Notes under the pieces: model-generated
Databases searched by the model: none
What the model was told of the DNA's origin: nothing
Seen by the model: only the letters and a program-made list of their open reading frames with translations
Assembly (NCBI GenBank): GCA_003001795.1
Contig: PVNI01000015.1
Location: 106,321-170,320 of the forward strand
Source of the DNA: Actinomadura viridilutea
Lineage (GTDB): Bacteria > Actinomycetota > Actinomycetes > Streptosporangiales > Streptosporangiaceae
Length of the DNA: 64,000 nucleotides
Direction: 5' to 3'
In this document: positions 1 to 7,736 of the stretch, one piece after another
Position numbering within the stretch: position 1 is the first letter of the stretch
Layout: every line of letters starts with the position of its first letter
Position numbers and translations under genes: made by a program

Positions 1-159
1 CAGCAGCCGCCGCACCATGTCCCCGGCCTCTCGGTCGACGGGGTAGTTCTCCTTGCCGCCCAGCCAGTAGTCCCAGATGCGGGCCGAGTGGGGCACGCTG
101 GTGTCGATCTTCGGCGAGGCGGGGTCGGACTCGCGGGCGCTGCGGACGTCGTCTGCCAT
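1..159 (-). CDS. DUF574-family SAM-dependent methyltransferase, N-terminal part only
   Basis: This is the first 53 codons of a gene that runs off the left edge. The N-terminus carries the signature of the actinobacterial S-adenosylmethionine methyltransferase family PF04672 (DUF574): an I-D-T-S-V-P-H-S-A-R-I-W-D-Y-W-L-G-G-K run at about residues 18-36, then a conserved N-Y-x-x-D-R. Members are about 270 residues and often present in many paralogues; substrates are generally unknown. The ATG at 157-159 opens directly before a block of 13-bp tandem repeats, which therefore forms its upstream region. The SAM-binding core is outside the window, so the family call rests on the N-terminal signature alone. 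Confidence 0.85.
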   Translation of the reverse strand, partial: MADDVRSARESDPASPKIDTSVPHSARIWDYWLGGKENYPVDREAGDMVRRLL

Positions 160-183
160 GGCACGGCCTCCCGGCGGACTGTC

Positions 184-268
184 GGCGGATCGTTCCGGCG
201 GATCGTTCCGGCGGATCGTTCCGGCGGATCGTTCCGGCGGATCGTTCCGGCGGATCGTTCCGGCGGAT
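184..268. repeat. 13-bp tandem repeat, six copies plus a partial copy
   Basis: The unit GGCGGATCGTTCC occurs in six perfect head-to-tail copies (184-261) followed by a 7-base partial copy. The array fills most of the 185-bp gap between the DUF574 methyltransferase start (159) and the stop of the reductase/methyltransferase fusion (345). A 13-bp period is not a multiple of three, so it is unlikely to encode a protein repeat. It lies just upstream of the methyltransferase start and could affect its expression or vary in copy number; that is inference. Confidence 0.9.
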
Positions 269-344
269 GCGGACGAATGCTCGCGCGGCTCAATGATCGC
301 AGCCTAGGGCTTCGGCGGGCCGCGCACCGGCCGACGAGGCGTCC

Positions 345-1916
345 TCAGGCGCGGCGGCGGGCGACGAGCACCGCGTCGTACACGGTGACGTGACGGCCGT
401 CGTGCCCCGCGTCGCGCGGACGGTCCTCGGCGACCAAGACCACCCACTCCCCCGGGTCGAGCGCGGACGCCAGTTCCCCGGCGCCGTACATCATGTCCGG
501 GAAGCCGAGCGGGCGGCCTCCGGCGCGCCCGTCGACCCGGTGCCCGACGATCAGCAGCGTGCCGCCCGGGGCGACGGCGGCGGCCAGGCGGGCGAACAGG
601 TCCCGCCGGGCCGCGGGCGGCAGGTGCAGGTAGTGGGCCGACACCAGGTCGTAAGCGCGTTCCGCGGGCGTGTGGGTGCGCAAGTCGGCGCGCGTCCACT
701 CGACGCGGTCGGCGACGCCGGCGGCCTCGGCGCGCGCCGCGGCGCGTTCCAGCGCGGTGGCCGAGAAGTCGACGCCCGTCACGCGCCAGCCCCGCTCGGC
801 GAGCCACACCGCGTCGGCGCCCTCGCCGCAGCCCGCCTCCAGCGCCCGGCCGGGGCGCAGCGCGGCCGCCTCGGCGACGAGCTGCGGGTTCGGGTTCCCG
901 CTCCACAGCGCGTCGCCGCCGCGGTAGCGCTCCTCCCAGGCGCCCTCCTCCAGGACCGCGCGGGCCCGTTCCCGGTAGTCCGCGACGGCGTCGCGGGTCT
1001 CCTCGGCGATGAGGTCGGCGTTGATCGCGGTACCCGCGGCGTACCCCTGGGCGGCGGCCGCGACGACCTTGGCCCCCGGGTCGGCGACGTTGCCCGCCGC
1101 CCACACGCCGGGCACGGACGTCGCGCCCGTCGCTTCGACGGCGATCCGGGTGCCGACCACATGGCCGTGCCGCTCCACCTCGACCGGCTTGAGACCGAGG
1201 GATTCCAGGAGGTCCGCGCGGGCGGTGTAGCGCGGCAGGACGACGAGCGCGTCGAGCGGGACGGCCTTCCCGGACTCCAGTCGTACACCGGTGAGCGCGT
1301 CCTCCGTCACTTCCAGGGCCGCGACGGGCCCGTCCACCACGGCGATCCCGCGCGCGGCGAGCCGCTGCGCCTCGTCGTCCCCCAGGGCGGGAGAGCGGTG
1401 CAGCAGGAGGACGACCTCAGAGCTCCACTGCCGCCACATGTTCGCCTGCTCCACCGCGGACGGCCCGGTCGCCAGGACGCCGATCCGCCGGTCGCGGACC
1501 TCCCAGCCGTGGCAGTACGGGCAGTGCAGCACCTCGCGCCCCCACCGCTCGGCCAGCCCGGGCACGTCGGGCAGCTCGTCGACGAGCCCGGTGGTCACCA
1601 GCAGCCGCCGCGCCCGCACGCCGCGCCCGTCGTCCAGCGTCACCTGGAACCAGACGTCGCGGCGCTCGGCGGACGCGACGCGGCCGGTGACGATGTCGAC
1701 CCCGTACCGGGCCGCCTCCGCGCGCCCGTCCGCGAGCAGGTCGCCGGGCGGCGTGCCTTCGCGGCCCAGGTAGCCGTGCATGTGTCCGGCCGGGGCGTTG
1801 CGCGGCTCCCCGGCGTCCACCACCAGCACCGAGCGCCGCGCCCGCGCGAGCGCCAGCGCCCCGCTGAGCCCGGCCGGCCCGCCGCCCGCTACCAGCACGT
1901 CGTAAGCCTCGTTCAC
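345..1916 (-). CDS. Bifunctional thioredoxin-reductase-like oxidoreductase / class I SAM methyltransferase fusion
   Basis: The product is 523 residues. Residues 1 to about 305 form an NAD(P)/FAD oxidoreductase of the thioredoxin reductase type, with the FAD-binding GGGPAG at 11-16, a CPYC redox pair at Cys132/Cys135 followed by HGWEVRD, and a C-terminal G-x-W-A-A-G-N-V-x-D motif near 270-280. Residues about 320-523 form a class I methyltransferase with the SAM motif AGCGEGAD near 361-368. Fusions of this composition are known in actinobacteria, but the redox partner and methyl acceptor are not established. The start is GTG. The gene is divergent from the GNAT gene, with a perfect inverted repeat between them. 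The reading frame is continuous across the junction, so the fusion looks real. Confidence 0.88.
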   Translation of the reverse strand: MNEAYDVLVAGGGPAGLSGALALARARRSVLVVDAGEPRNAPAGHMHGYLGREGTPPGDLLADGRAEAARYGVDIVTGRVASAERRDVWFQVTLDDGRGVRARRLLVTTGLVDELPDVPGLAERWGREVLHCPYCHGWEVRDRRIGVLATGPSAVEQANMWRQWSSEVVLLLHRSPALGDDEAQRLAARGIAVVDGPVAALEVTEDALTGVRLESGKAVPLDALVVLPRYTARADLLESLGLKPVEVERHGHVVGTRIAVEATGATSVPGVWAAGNVADPGAKVVAAAAQGYAAGTAINADLIAEETRDAVADYRERARAVLEEGAWEERYRGGDALWSGNPNPQLVAEAAALRPGRALEAGCGEGADAVWLAERGWRVTGVDFSATALERAAARAEAAGVADRVEWTRADLRTHTPAERAYDLVSAHYLHLPPAARRDLFARLAAAVAPGGTLLIVGHRVDGRAGGRPLGFPDMMYGAGELASALDPGEWVVLVAEDRPRDAGHDGRHVTVYDAVLVARRRA

Positions 1917-1986
1917 CGTGTGCGTCCTTCCGCTCGTTCGGATGGGTGACCACGGTGCGGTCCGCGCGGGTCCACCGCCAAAATTC

Positions 1987-2016
1987 GTTGCCGGTTCGGC
2001 AACGACCGCCTAGCTT
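1987..2016 (+). promoter_or_regulatory. Promoter with 17-bp palindrome over the -35 box, upstream of the GNAT gene
   Basis: GTTGCCG-GTT-CGGCAAC (1987-2003) is a perfect 7-bp inverted repeat with a 3-base centre in the divergent gap. TTGCCG at 1988-1993 works as a -35 box, with a 17-bp spacer to TAGCTT (2011-2016). That -10 box ends six bases before the ATG at 2023, which suggests a leaderless GNAT transcript. A dimeric repressor on the palindrome would block this promoter, and possibly the divergent fusion gene. No regulator gene lies beside it, so the binding protein is unknown. Confidence 0.5.
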
Positions 2017-2022
2017 CAGGCC

Positions 2023-2583
2023 ATGGCCGGCGACCTCGGGGACGGCGTCATCACGTGGCGCCGCGTCGGCGAGGCGGACTTCGCGCTGCTGCGCGAGTGG
2101 CTGCGCCGCCCGCACGTGGCCCGCTGGTGGAACCACGACACGTCCCCGGAGGCGGTGCGGCGCGACTTCGGTCCCGCGGCGAGAGGCGAGGAGCCGTCCG
2201 AGGACCTGCTCGCCCTTCTGGACGGGCGGCCCGTCGGGCTGGTGCAGCGCTGTCGTCTGGCCGACTATCCCGACTACCTGGCCGAGCTGTCCGCGATCGC
2301 CGCGGTGCCCGACGGCGCGTTCACCATCGACTACCTGATCGGCGACCCGGCGCTGACCGGCCGGGGCCTGGGCTCGCGGCTGCTCGCCGACGTCGTCCGG
2401 CGCACCTGGGACGACCATCCCGACGCGGCGGCGATCCTCGTGCCCGTGCCGGCGGCCAATCGCGCCTCGTGGCGGGCCCTGGAGAAGGCGGGCCTGCGCC
2501 GCGTGGGTGAAGGGGACCTGGAGCCCGACAACCCCGACGTCGGCCCGGCCCACTACGTGTACCGCATCGACAGGCCCGCATGA
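2023..2583 (+). CDS. GNAT-family N-acetyltransferase (aminoglycoside 6'-N-acetyltransferase-like)
   Basis: This 186-residue protein looks like a single GNAT domain. The acetyl-CoA pyrophosphate-binding motif appears as T-G-R-G-L-G-S-R-L-L around residues 109-118, after the predicted beta-strand F-T-I-D-Y-L-I-G. An A-N-R-A-S-W-R-A-L-E-K-A-G segment near 145-157 matches the GNAT C-terminal helix. The early W-L-R-R-P-H-V-A-R-W-W motif is typical of the AAC(6')/siderophore acetyltransferase branch. The substrate cannot be told from sequence; drug resistance should not be assumed. The ATG follows a -10 box by only six bases and no Shine-Dalgarno site is visible, so translation is probably leaderless. 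Confidence 0.85.
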   Translation: MAGDLGDGVITWRRVGEADFALLREWLRRPHVARWWNHDTSPEAVRRDFGPAARGEEPSEDLLALLDGRPVGLVQRCRLADYPDYLAELSAIAAVPDGAFTIDYLIGDPALTGRGLGSRLLADVVRRTWDDHPDAAAILVPVPAANRASWRALEKAGLRRVGEGDLEPDNPDVGPAHYVYRIDRPA

Positions 2584-2595
2584 GGCGGACAGTCC

Positions 2596-2647
2596 GATCG
2601 CGCCCGTTCTGATAGTGCCCGTTCCGATCGCGCCCGTTCCGATAGCG
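2596..2647. repeat. 15-bp degenerate tandem repeat upstream of the DUF72 gene
   Basis: Three consecutive 15-bp units (2596-2610, 2611-2625, 2626-2640) follow the pattern GAT-[CA]-G-[CT]-GCCCGTTC-[TC], and a fourth begins at 2641. They occupy the gap between the GNAT stop and the DUF72 start at 2657. Each unit starts with GATCG or GATAG, so the array may also supply the DUF72 promoter elements; that is inference. Confidence 0.75.
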
Positions 2648-2656
2648 TCTGGCGTC

Positions 2657-3508
2657 ATGCGGCTTCACGTGGGATGCGCGATGTGGTCTCATGCGCCATG
2701 GCAGGGGCGCTTCCTCCCCCATCCGCTCGCCCCCGCCGAGCGCCTGCGCGCCTACGCGAGCTGGTGCAACGCCGTGGAGGGCAACACGACCTTCTACGCG
2801 ACTCCGTCGCGGAGCACGGTGGAGTCCTGGGCGCGGCAGACCGGCCCGGGCTTCCGCTTCCTGCTCAAACTGCCGAAGGCGATCACGCACGAGCGCCGTC
2901 TGCACGGCGGCGAGGAGGAGCTGCGCGCGTTCCTGGACGCGATCGAACCGTTGGGGCCTCGGGCGCACGCGCTGTGGGTGCAGCTGCCGGGCTCGTTCGG
3001 CCCGTCCGACCTCGGCGCGCTGGCGGCGTTCCTGCGCAGGCTGCCGCGCTCGTACGGATGCGCGGTGGAGGTCCGGCACCGCGCGTTCTTCGAAGACGAG
3101 CGGTCCGAACGGCTCCTGGAGCGCGTGCTCGGCGGGGTCGGCGCCGAGTGGGTGCCGTTCGACACCACCGCGTTCTTCAAGAGCCCGCCGACCAGCGACG
3201 CCGAGCGGGACGCGTGGACGAAAAAGCCGCGCCTGCCGTACCGGTCGCGGGCCCTCACCGGCCGCCCGGTCGTGCGCTACCTCGGGCGGGACGACACCGC
3301 GCGCACCGTCGAGGGCTGGCGGCGCTGGGTCGAGACGGTCGCCGGGTGGCTGCGCGAAGGACGCTCGCCCACGGTGTTCGTGCACACCCCCGACAACGCC
3401 GAGGCCCTGCCGCTGGCCCGCCGGTTCCACGAGGAGGTCCGGGCCGTCGTGCCGGAAGTGGAGCCGCTGCCCGAGCCGGTACCCGCCGAGCCGCCGACGC
3501 TGTTCTGA
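2657..3508 (+). CDS. DUF72 domain-containing protein
   Basis: The 283-residue product matches the DUF72 (YecE-like) family, a TIM-barrel fold of unknown function found in bacteria and archaea. Diagnostic segments are G-C-A-M-W near the N-terminus, N-A-V-E-G-N-T-T-F-Y at about 38-47, F-R-F-L-L-K-L-P-K-A-I-T-H near 66-78, and a late V-R-Y-L-G-R-D. The ATG at 2657 was chosen because homology starts directly at its second codon; the upstream in-frame extension lies inside the GNAT gene. No catalytic role can be assigned. Confidence 0.88.
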   Translation: MRLHVGCAMWSHAPWQGRFLPHPLAPAERLRAYASWCNAVEGNTTFYATPSRSTVESWARQTGPGFRFLLKLPKAITHERRLHGGEEELRAFLDAIEPLGPRAHALWVQLPGSFGPSDLGALAAFLRRLPRSYGCAVEVRHRAFFEDERSERLLERVLGGVGAEWVPFDTTAFFKSPPTSDAERDAWTKKPRLPYRSRALTGRPVVRYLGRDDTARTVEGWRRWVETVAGWLREGRSPTVFVHTPDNAEALPLARRFHEEVRAVVPEVEPLPEPVPAEPPTLF

Positions 3509-3575
3509 CCTCCGGCTCCGCGCGGCCGACGGGCGTCCCCCCGACGGCCGGACGCGGCCGGGTTAAGGTGCGGGC

Positions 3576-4208
3576 ATGCGCGACGTCCCGCCGGAGCTGG
3601 CCGACCATCCGGACCGGCTGCGCTGGAACGCCAAGTACGCCGAGGCCGCGCGGCGCGCCGACGGCGCGGCCGCCGAAGCGTTCCCCGTGCATCCGCTGGC
3701 CGAGCGCGTCCTGGCGGCGCCGCCGCCCGACGGGCCGATGCTCGACCTGGCCTGCGGCCTGTCGGGCGCCGCGCTGCTGGCGGCCGCGGCCGGACGCGCC
3801 GTGACGGCGGTGGACGTGTCGGAGGCGGCGCTCGACCTGCTCGACGCCGAGGCCCGGCGGCGCGGGGTGCGCGATCTGATCACGCTCGTGCAGGCCGACC
3901 TGGGCGCGTGGCGGCCCCCGGCCGGGCGGTACGCGTTCGTGCTGTGCGCCGGCTTCTGGGACCGGTCGGTCTTCGGGCCCGCGGCGGCGGCCGTGGCGCC
4001 CGGCGGGATGCTCGGCTGGGAGGCGTTCACGGACGACGCGCGGCGCGTGCGGCCCGGGCTGCCCGCCGAGTGGTGTCTGGCCCCCGGCGAGCCCGCCGCG
4101 CTGCTCCCCGACGATTTCGCCGTTCTCGAACAACGCGACCTGCCGGATGCCCGGCGTGGCACCAAACGGCGGATGCTCGCGCAGCGCACGGCGGGCCGGC
4201 ACCGCTGA
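3576..4208 (+). CDS. Class I SAM-dependent methyltransferase
   Basis: This 210-residue protein is a compact Rossmann-fold methyltransferase. Motif I is M-L-D-L-A-C-G-L-S-G near residues 54-63, with an acidic motif II (T-A-V-D-V-S) about 20 residues later and P-G-G-M-L at the usual post-IV position. The N-terminal R-W-N-A-K-Y segment recalls the tellurite/thiopurine-resistance-like methyltransferases that start with a short WD-x-RY lead; the acceptor is unknown. The -10-like box TAAGGT (3564-3569) ends six bases before the ATG and no ribosome binding site is visible, so a leaderless mRNA is likely. Confidence 0.82.
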   Translation: MRDVPPELADHPDRLRWNAKYAEAARRADGAAAEAFPVHPLAERVLAAPPPDGPMLDLACGLSGAALLAAAAGRAVTAVDVSEAALDLLDAEARRRGVRDLITLVQADLGAWRPPAGRYAFVLCAGFWDRSVFGPAAAAVAPGGMLGWEAFTDDARRVRPGLPAEWCLAPGEPAALLPDDFAVLEQRDLPDARRGTKRRMLAQRTAGRHR

Positions 4209-4279
4209 TCCGTCACCGCCAGGGGTTTCCCGGACGGACCGCAGCCCGGTTTTCGGCGGCGCCGAGTCGCGCCGCGTCC

Positions 4280-4308
4280 CTGACGGATGATCAAGACGCG
4301 GTTAGGGT
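4280..4308 (+). promoter_or_regulatory. Predicted promoter of the P450 gene
   Basis: CTGACG (4280-4285) and TAGGGT (4303-4308) are separated by 17 bp and resemble a housekeeping actinobacterial promoter. Transcription would begin near 4315, giving a leader of about 65 bases before the P450 ATG at 4379, which has its own GGAGAGG ribosome binding site. Sequence match only. Confidence 0.4.
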
Positions 4309-4378
4309 GCGGGGGTGCCCGCCCCGGACGCCTTCCGAGGCGACCGCCCCCCGATCCCCCATGCCCCTGGAGAGGACG

Positions 4379-5611
4379 ATGCAGTCTTCCGCAGTCGCCC
4401 CGCTCGTCATCGATCCCACCGGCCGGGACATCCACGGCGAGGCCGCCCGCATCCGCGAGCGCGGCCCCGTGACGAGGATCGAACTTCCGGGCGGCATCGA
4501 GGCGTGGGCGGTCAGCGATCCGGACCTGATCCGCTCCCTGCTCACCGACCCCCGAGTCTCCAAGGACCCCTACCAGCACTGGCCGACCTGGATCAACGGC
4601 GAGATCTCCCAGGAGTGGCCGCTGTTCGCCTGGGTGGTCGCGCGCAACATGCTCACCGCCTACGGCGACGACCACCGGCGGCTGCGCCGCCTGGTCTCCA
4701 GCGCGTTCACCGCGCGCCGCACCGCCGCGATGCGTCCCCGGATCGAGGCGATCGCCGCCGAGCTGCTCGACGAGCTGGACGCCGAGCCCCCGGGCACCGT
4801 GGTGGACCTGCGGGAGCGCTACGCCTACCCGCTGCCGATCCAGGTGATCTGCGAGCTGTTCGGCGTCCAGGACGCCGCGGCCCGCGCGGAGATGCGCCGC
4901 TGCACCGACTCGTTCTTCCACACCTCCGCCGGCCCGGAGGAGGTGGTGCACGCCTACACGCGGATGCAGCAGCTGCTGGGCGAGCTGGTCGCCGCCAAGC
5001 GGGAGACGCCCGGCGACGACCTGTCCACGGCGCTGATCGCGGCCCGCGACGACGCCTCGCGGCTGTCGGAGCAGGAGCTCATCGACACCCTCATGCTGAT
5101 GATCAGCGCGGGCCACGAGACGACCGTCAACCTGCTCGGCAACGCGGCGCACATGCTGCTCACCCACCGCGACCAGCTGGACATGGTCCGGGACGGGCGG
5201 GCGAGCTGGGACGACGTCATCGAGGAGACGCTGCGCGTCGAGGGGCCGATCGCCAACATCCCGATCCGCTTCGCCGTCGAGGACATCCCCCTGGACTGCG
5301 GGGTCACCCTGCGGCAGGGCGAGCCGATCATCATCTGCCTGGACGCCGCCGACCGCGACCCGAAGGTGCACGGGCCCGACGCCGACCGCTTCGACGTCAC
5401 CCGCGCCGACAAGGAGCACATGGCGTTCGGTCACGGCGTGCACTACTGCCTGGGCGCGCCGCTGGCGAGGCTGGAGGCGTCGATCGCGCTCCCCGCCCTG
5501 TTCGACCGCTTCCCGGACATCGCGCTCGCCGCCGGCCCCGGGGAGCCCGCGCCGCAGGAGTCGTTCATCTCCAACGGGCGCCGCACGCTGCCCGTCCGGC
5601 TGAAGGGCTGA
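4379..5611 (+). CDS. Cytochrome P450 monooxygenase
   Basis: The 410-residue product is a soluble bacterial P450. The I-helix oxygen-activation motif AGHETT is at 244-249, the K-helix E-x-x-R (ETLR) near 283-286, and the heme-binding loop F-G-H-G-V-H-Y-C-L-G at 350-359, with Cys357 as thiolate ligand. Overall layout resembles the CYP105/CYP107 groups, which oxidise secondary metabolites or xenobiotics. No ferredoxin or reductase gene is adjacent, so electrons must come from elsewhere. The ATG at 4379 is preferred over one at 4361 because GGAGAGG lies just before it. A strong stem-loop follows the stop. Confidence 0.93.
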   Translation: MQSSAVAPLVIDPTGRDIHGEAARIRERGPVTRIELPGGIEAWAVSDPDLIRSLLTDPRVSKDPYQHWPTWINGEISQEWPLFAWVVARNMLTAYGDDHRRLRRLVSSAFTARRTAAMRPRIEAIAAELLDELDAEPPGTVVDLRERYAYPLPIQVICELFGVQDAAARAEMRRCTDSFFHTSAGPEEVVHAYTRMQQLLGELVAAKRETPGDDLSTALIAARDDASRLSEQELIDTLMLMISAGHETTVNLLGNAAHMLLTHRDQLDMVRDGRASWDDVIEETLRVEGPIANIPIRFAVEDIPLDCGVTLRQGEPIIICLDAADRDPKVHGPDADRFDVTRADKEHMAFGHGVHYCLGAPLARLEASIALPALFDRFPDIALAAGPGEPAPQESFISNGRRTLPVRLKG

Positions 5612-5663
5612 CGGCCCGGCACCCCTCCGGCGTCGACCGGCCGACCGGCCTCGCCGTGAGATC

Positions 5664-5722
5664 GCCGGGTCCGGCGGGGACGAGCCGCCCGCTGACCGGC
5701 TCGTCGCGCCGCCGGACCCGGC
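5664..5722. terminator. Large two-step stem-loop, bidirectional terminator
   Basis: A perfect 14-bp outer stem (5664-5677 with 5709-5722) encloses a perfect 9-bp inner stem (5679-5687 with 5697-5705) around a 9-base loop. It lies between the converging P450 and TIM-barrel genes. There is no T-run, as is common for high-GC actinobacterial terminators. Its symmetry would serve both strands. Confidence 0.8.
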
Positions 5723-5734
5723 CGCCCGGTCGCG

Positions 5735-6748
5735 TCAGTCGTCCGCGCCGCCGAAGGCGGCGTCGAACGCGGCGGCGGGCGGCTCGATGGCCGACAGCCG
5801 CCGGACGATCTCCAGGGCCTCGGGGGCGCCCATCAGGCGGTCCATCCCCGCGTCCTCCCACTCGATGGAGATGGGGCCGTCGTAGCCGATCGTGTTGAGG
5901 GCGCGGAAGCAGTCCTCCCACGGCACGTCGCCGCGCCCGGTGGAGATGAAGTCCCAGCCGCGCCGCGGGTCGGCCCACGGCAGGTGGGAGCCGAGGCGGC
6001 CGCGGCGCCCGTCCGCGCGCCGCACCTTGGTGTCCTTGCAGTCCACGTGGTAGATGCGGTCGCGGAAGTCGAGCAGGAAGTTCACCGGGTCGATGTCCTG
6101 CCAGACCATGTGCGAGGGGTCCCAGTTGAGGCCGAACGCGGGCCGGTGCCCGATCGCCTCCAGGGTCCGCACCGTCGACCAGTAGTCGTAGGCGATCTCG
6201 CTGGGGTGGACCTCGTGCGCGAACCGCACCCCCACCTCGTCGAACACGTCCAGGATCGGGTTCCACCGCTCGGCGAAGTCCTCGTACCCCCGTTCGATCA
6301 TCGACGGCGGCACCGGCGGGAACATCGCGACGGTGTGCCAGATCGACGAGCCGGTGAACCCGACCACGGTGTTCACGCCGAGCTTGGCGGCCGCGCGGGC
6401 GGTGTTCTTCATCTCCTCGGCGGCGCGGCGCCGCACCCCCTCGGGCTCGCCGTCGCCCCAGATCCGCTCGGGCAGGATCGCCTTGTGCCGCTCGTCGATC
6501 GGGTGGTCGCACACCGCCTGCCCGACCAGGTGGTTGGAGATCGTCCAGACCTTCAGGTCGTACTTGGCGAGGGTCTCCAGCTTGCGCGGGACGTAGGAGT
6601 CGTCGGCGAGGGCCTTGTCGACCTCGAAGTGGTCGCCCCAGCAGGCGATCTCCAGTCCGTCGTAGCCCCACTGGGAGGCCAGCCGGCAGACCTCCTCGAA
6701 CGGCAGGTCCGCCCACTGGCCGGTGAACAGGGTGATCGGTCGTGGCAT
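5735..6748 (-). CDS. Sugar phosphate isomerase/epimerase-like TIM-barrel protein
   Basis: The 337-residue product belongs to the xylose isomerase-like TIM-barrel family (AP endonuclease family 2). Typical strand-end residues are visible: W-G-Y-D-G-L-E-I-A near 26-34, T-V-V-G-F-T-G mid-protein, the H-E-V-H-P-S-E metal site, N-W-D-P-S-H, Y-H-V-D-C-K-D-T, and a final S-I-E-W-E-D. Relatives isomerise or epimerise sugars or cyclitols with a divalent metal; the substrate is unknown. It lacks a signal peptide, so it is cytoplasmic. It lies 76 bp downstream of the Tat-exported relative and ends the minus-strand carbohydrate module. Confidence 0.88.
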   Translation of the reverse strand: MPRPITLFTGQWADLPFEEVCRLASQWGYDGLEIACWGDHFEVDKALADDSYVPRKLETLAKYDLKVWTISNHLVGQAVCDHPIDERHKAILPERIWGDGEPEGVRRRAAEEMKNTARAAAKLGVNTVVGFTGSSIWHTVAMFPPVPPSMIERGYEDFAERWNPILDVFDEVGVRFAHEVHPSEIAYDYWSTVRTLEAIGHRPAFGLNWDPSHMVWQDIDPVNFLLDFRDRIYHVDCKDTKVRRADGRRGRLGSHLPWADPRRGWDFISTGRGDVPWEDCFRALNTIGYDGPISIEWEDAGMDRLMGAPEALEIVRRLSAIEPPAAAFDAAFGGADD

Positions 6749-6824
6749 CTCGCTCCTCGTTTCGGGTCGCGGCCGTGGCCGGGCGGCGCGGGCACCGCCC
6801 GGCCACGGCCTGCGTGCGCTTCGG

Positions 6825-7670
6825 TCACTTCGGGAACCGGACGGCGCGCAGGTAGTCGTATCCGACCTTGGCCGTGTGCAACGGCGCCGTCGGCTCGTCG
6901 TGCTCGACGATGTACTCCAGGACCCCCGCCTCTCGGGAGTGGGAGAAGATCCGCGGGAAGTCGATGGTCCCGGTGCCGAGGTCGGCGAACGAGCCGTCGG
7001 CCGCGCGGTCCTTGACGTGGTACTGCAGGATGCGGTGCCGGTTGGCGTGGATGAGCTCCACGGGGTCGCGGCCTCCGGTGACCGCCCAGTACAGGTCCAG
7101 CTCCAGGTGGACGTAGCGGTGGTCGGTGCGGGAGGTGAGGATGTCCCACGGCACCTCGCCGGTGGGCAGCGCCTGGAACTCGTGCGCGTGGTTGTGGTAG
7201 CCGAAGCGCAGCCCGTACCTGCAGGCGAGCCGTCCCGCCTCGTTGAGGTCGTCGGCCAGCTTCTTCCACTCGTCGGCCGTGGAGAACTGCGCCCACGCCA
7301 CGACCGCGAAGCGCTGCCCCAGCGTGCGGCAGTCCTCGAACACCGGGTTCATGTCCTCGGCGAGGGAGACGTGCCCGGACGTGGCGCGCAGGCCGTAGCG
7401 GTCGAGGATCCGCCGGAACTCCGCCGCGGTGCGGCCGTGGGTGCCGGCGAGCTCGACCTTGCGGTAGCCGATCTCGGCGAGGGCGCGCAGCGTCCCCTCC
7501 AGGTCCTGCGACAGGACGTTGCGCAGCGTGTAGAGCTGGATGCTGATGGCGCCGCGCGGCACCCGACCGCGGCCGCCGCCTGCGGCGTGCGCGGTGCCGG
7601 GAAGGGCGGCGAGGCCGAGTCCGAGCGCGGCGGCGCCGCCCAGCAGGGTACGGCGGTTGATCTCGTGCAC
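6825..7670 (-). CDS. Tat-exported sugar phosphate isomerase/epimerase-like protein
   Basis: This 281-residue protein starts with a twin-arginine signal (N-R-R-T-L-L-G-G, hydrophobic stretch, cleavage near A-H-A-A around residue 29). The mature part is a xylose isomerase-like TIM barrel: S-I-Q-L-Y-T-L-R, K-V-E-L-A-G-T-H-G, G-Y-H-N-H-A-H-E-F, H-L-E-L-D-L-Y-W, Y-H-V-K-D and a closing Y-I-V-E-H-D-E. Tat export implies folding, probably with metal, before secretion. It sits between the secreted sugar dehydrogenase and a cytoplasmic homologue, so it may act on the same extracellular sugar pathway; that role is inference. Confidence 0.87.
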   Translation of the reverse strand: MHEINRRTLLGGAAALGLGLAALPGTAHAAGGGRGRVPRGAISIQLYTLRNVLSQDLEGTLRALAEIGYRKVELAGTHGRTAAEFRRILDRYGLRATSGHVSLAEDMNPVFEDCRTLGQRFAVVAWAQFSTADEWKKLADDLNEAGRLACRYGLRFGYHNHAHEFQALPTGEVPWDILTSRTDHRYVHLELDLYWAVTGGRDPVELIHANRHRILQYHVKDRAADGSFADLGTGTIDFPRIFSHSREAGVLEYIVEHDEPTAPLHTAKVGYDYLRAVRFPK

Positions 7671-7736
7671 TGCGGGTCCCCTTTCGGAGGGCGGGCCCCG
7701 TCCCGCCGCTCGGGGACGGCGGGACGGGGCGAGGGG

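Noticed and set aside
2023..2583. Calling the GNAT protein an aminoglycoside-resistance enzyme
   Set aside because: The fold resembles AAC(6') and siderophore acetyltransferases, but sequence alone cannot show the substrate and no resistance context is present.
4315..5898. GTG at 4315 placed six bases after a -10 box as a leaderless start in a different frame from the P450
   Set aside because: The frame it opens is Arg/Pro-rich without family features; the box is better read as the P450 promoter with a 65-base leader.
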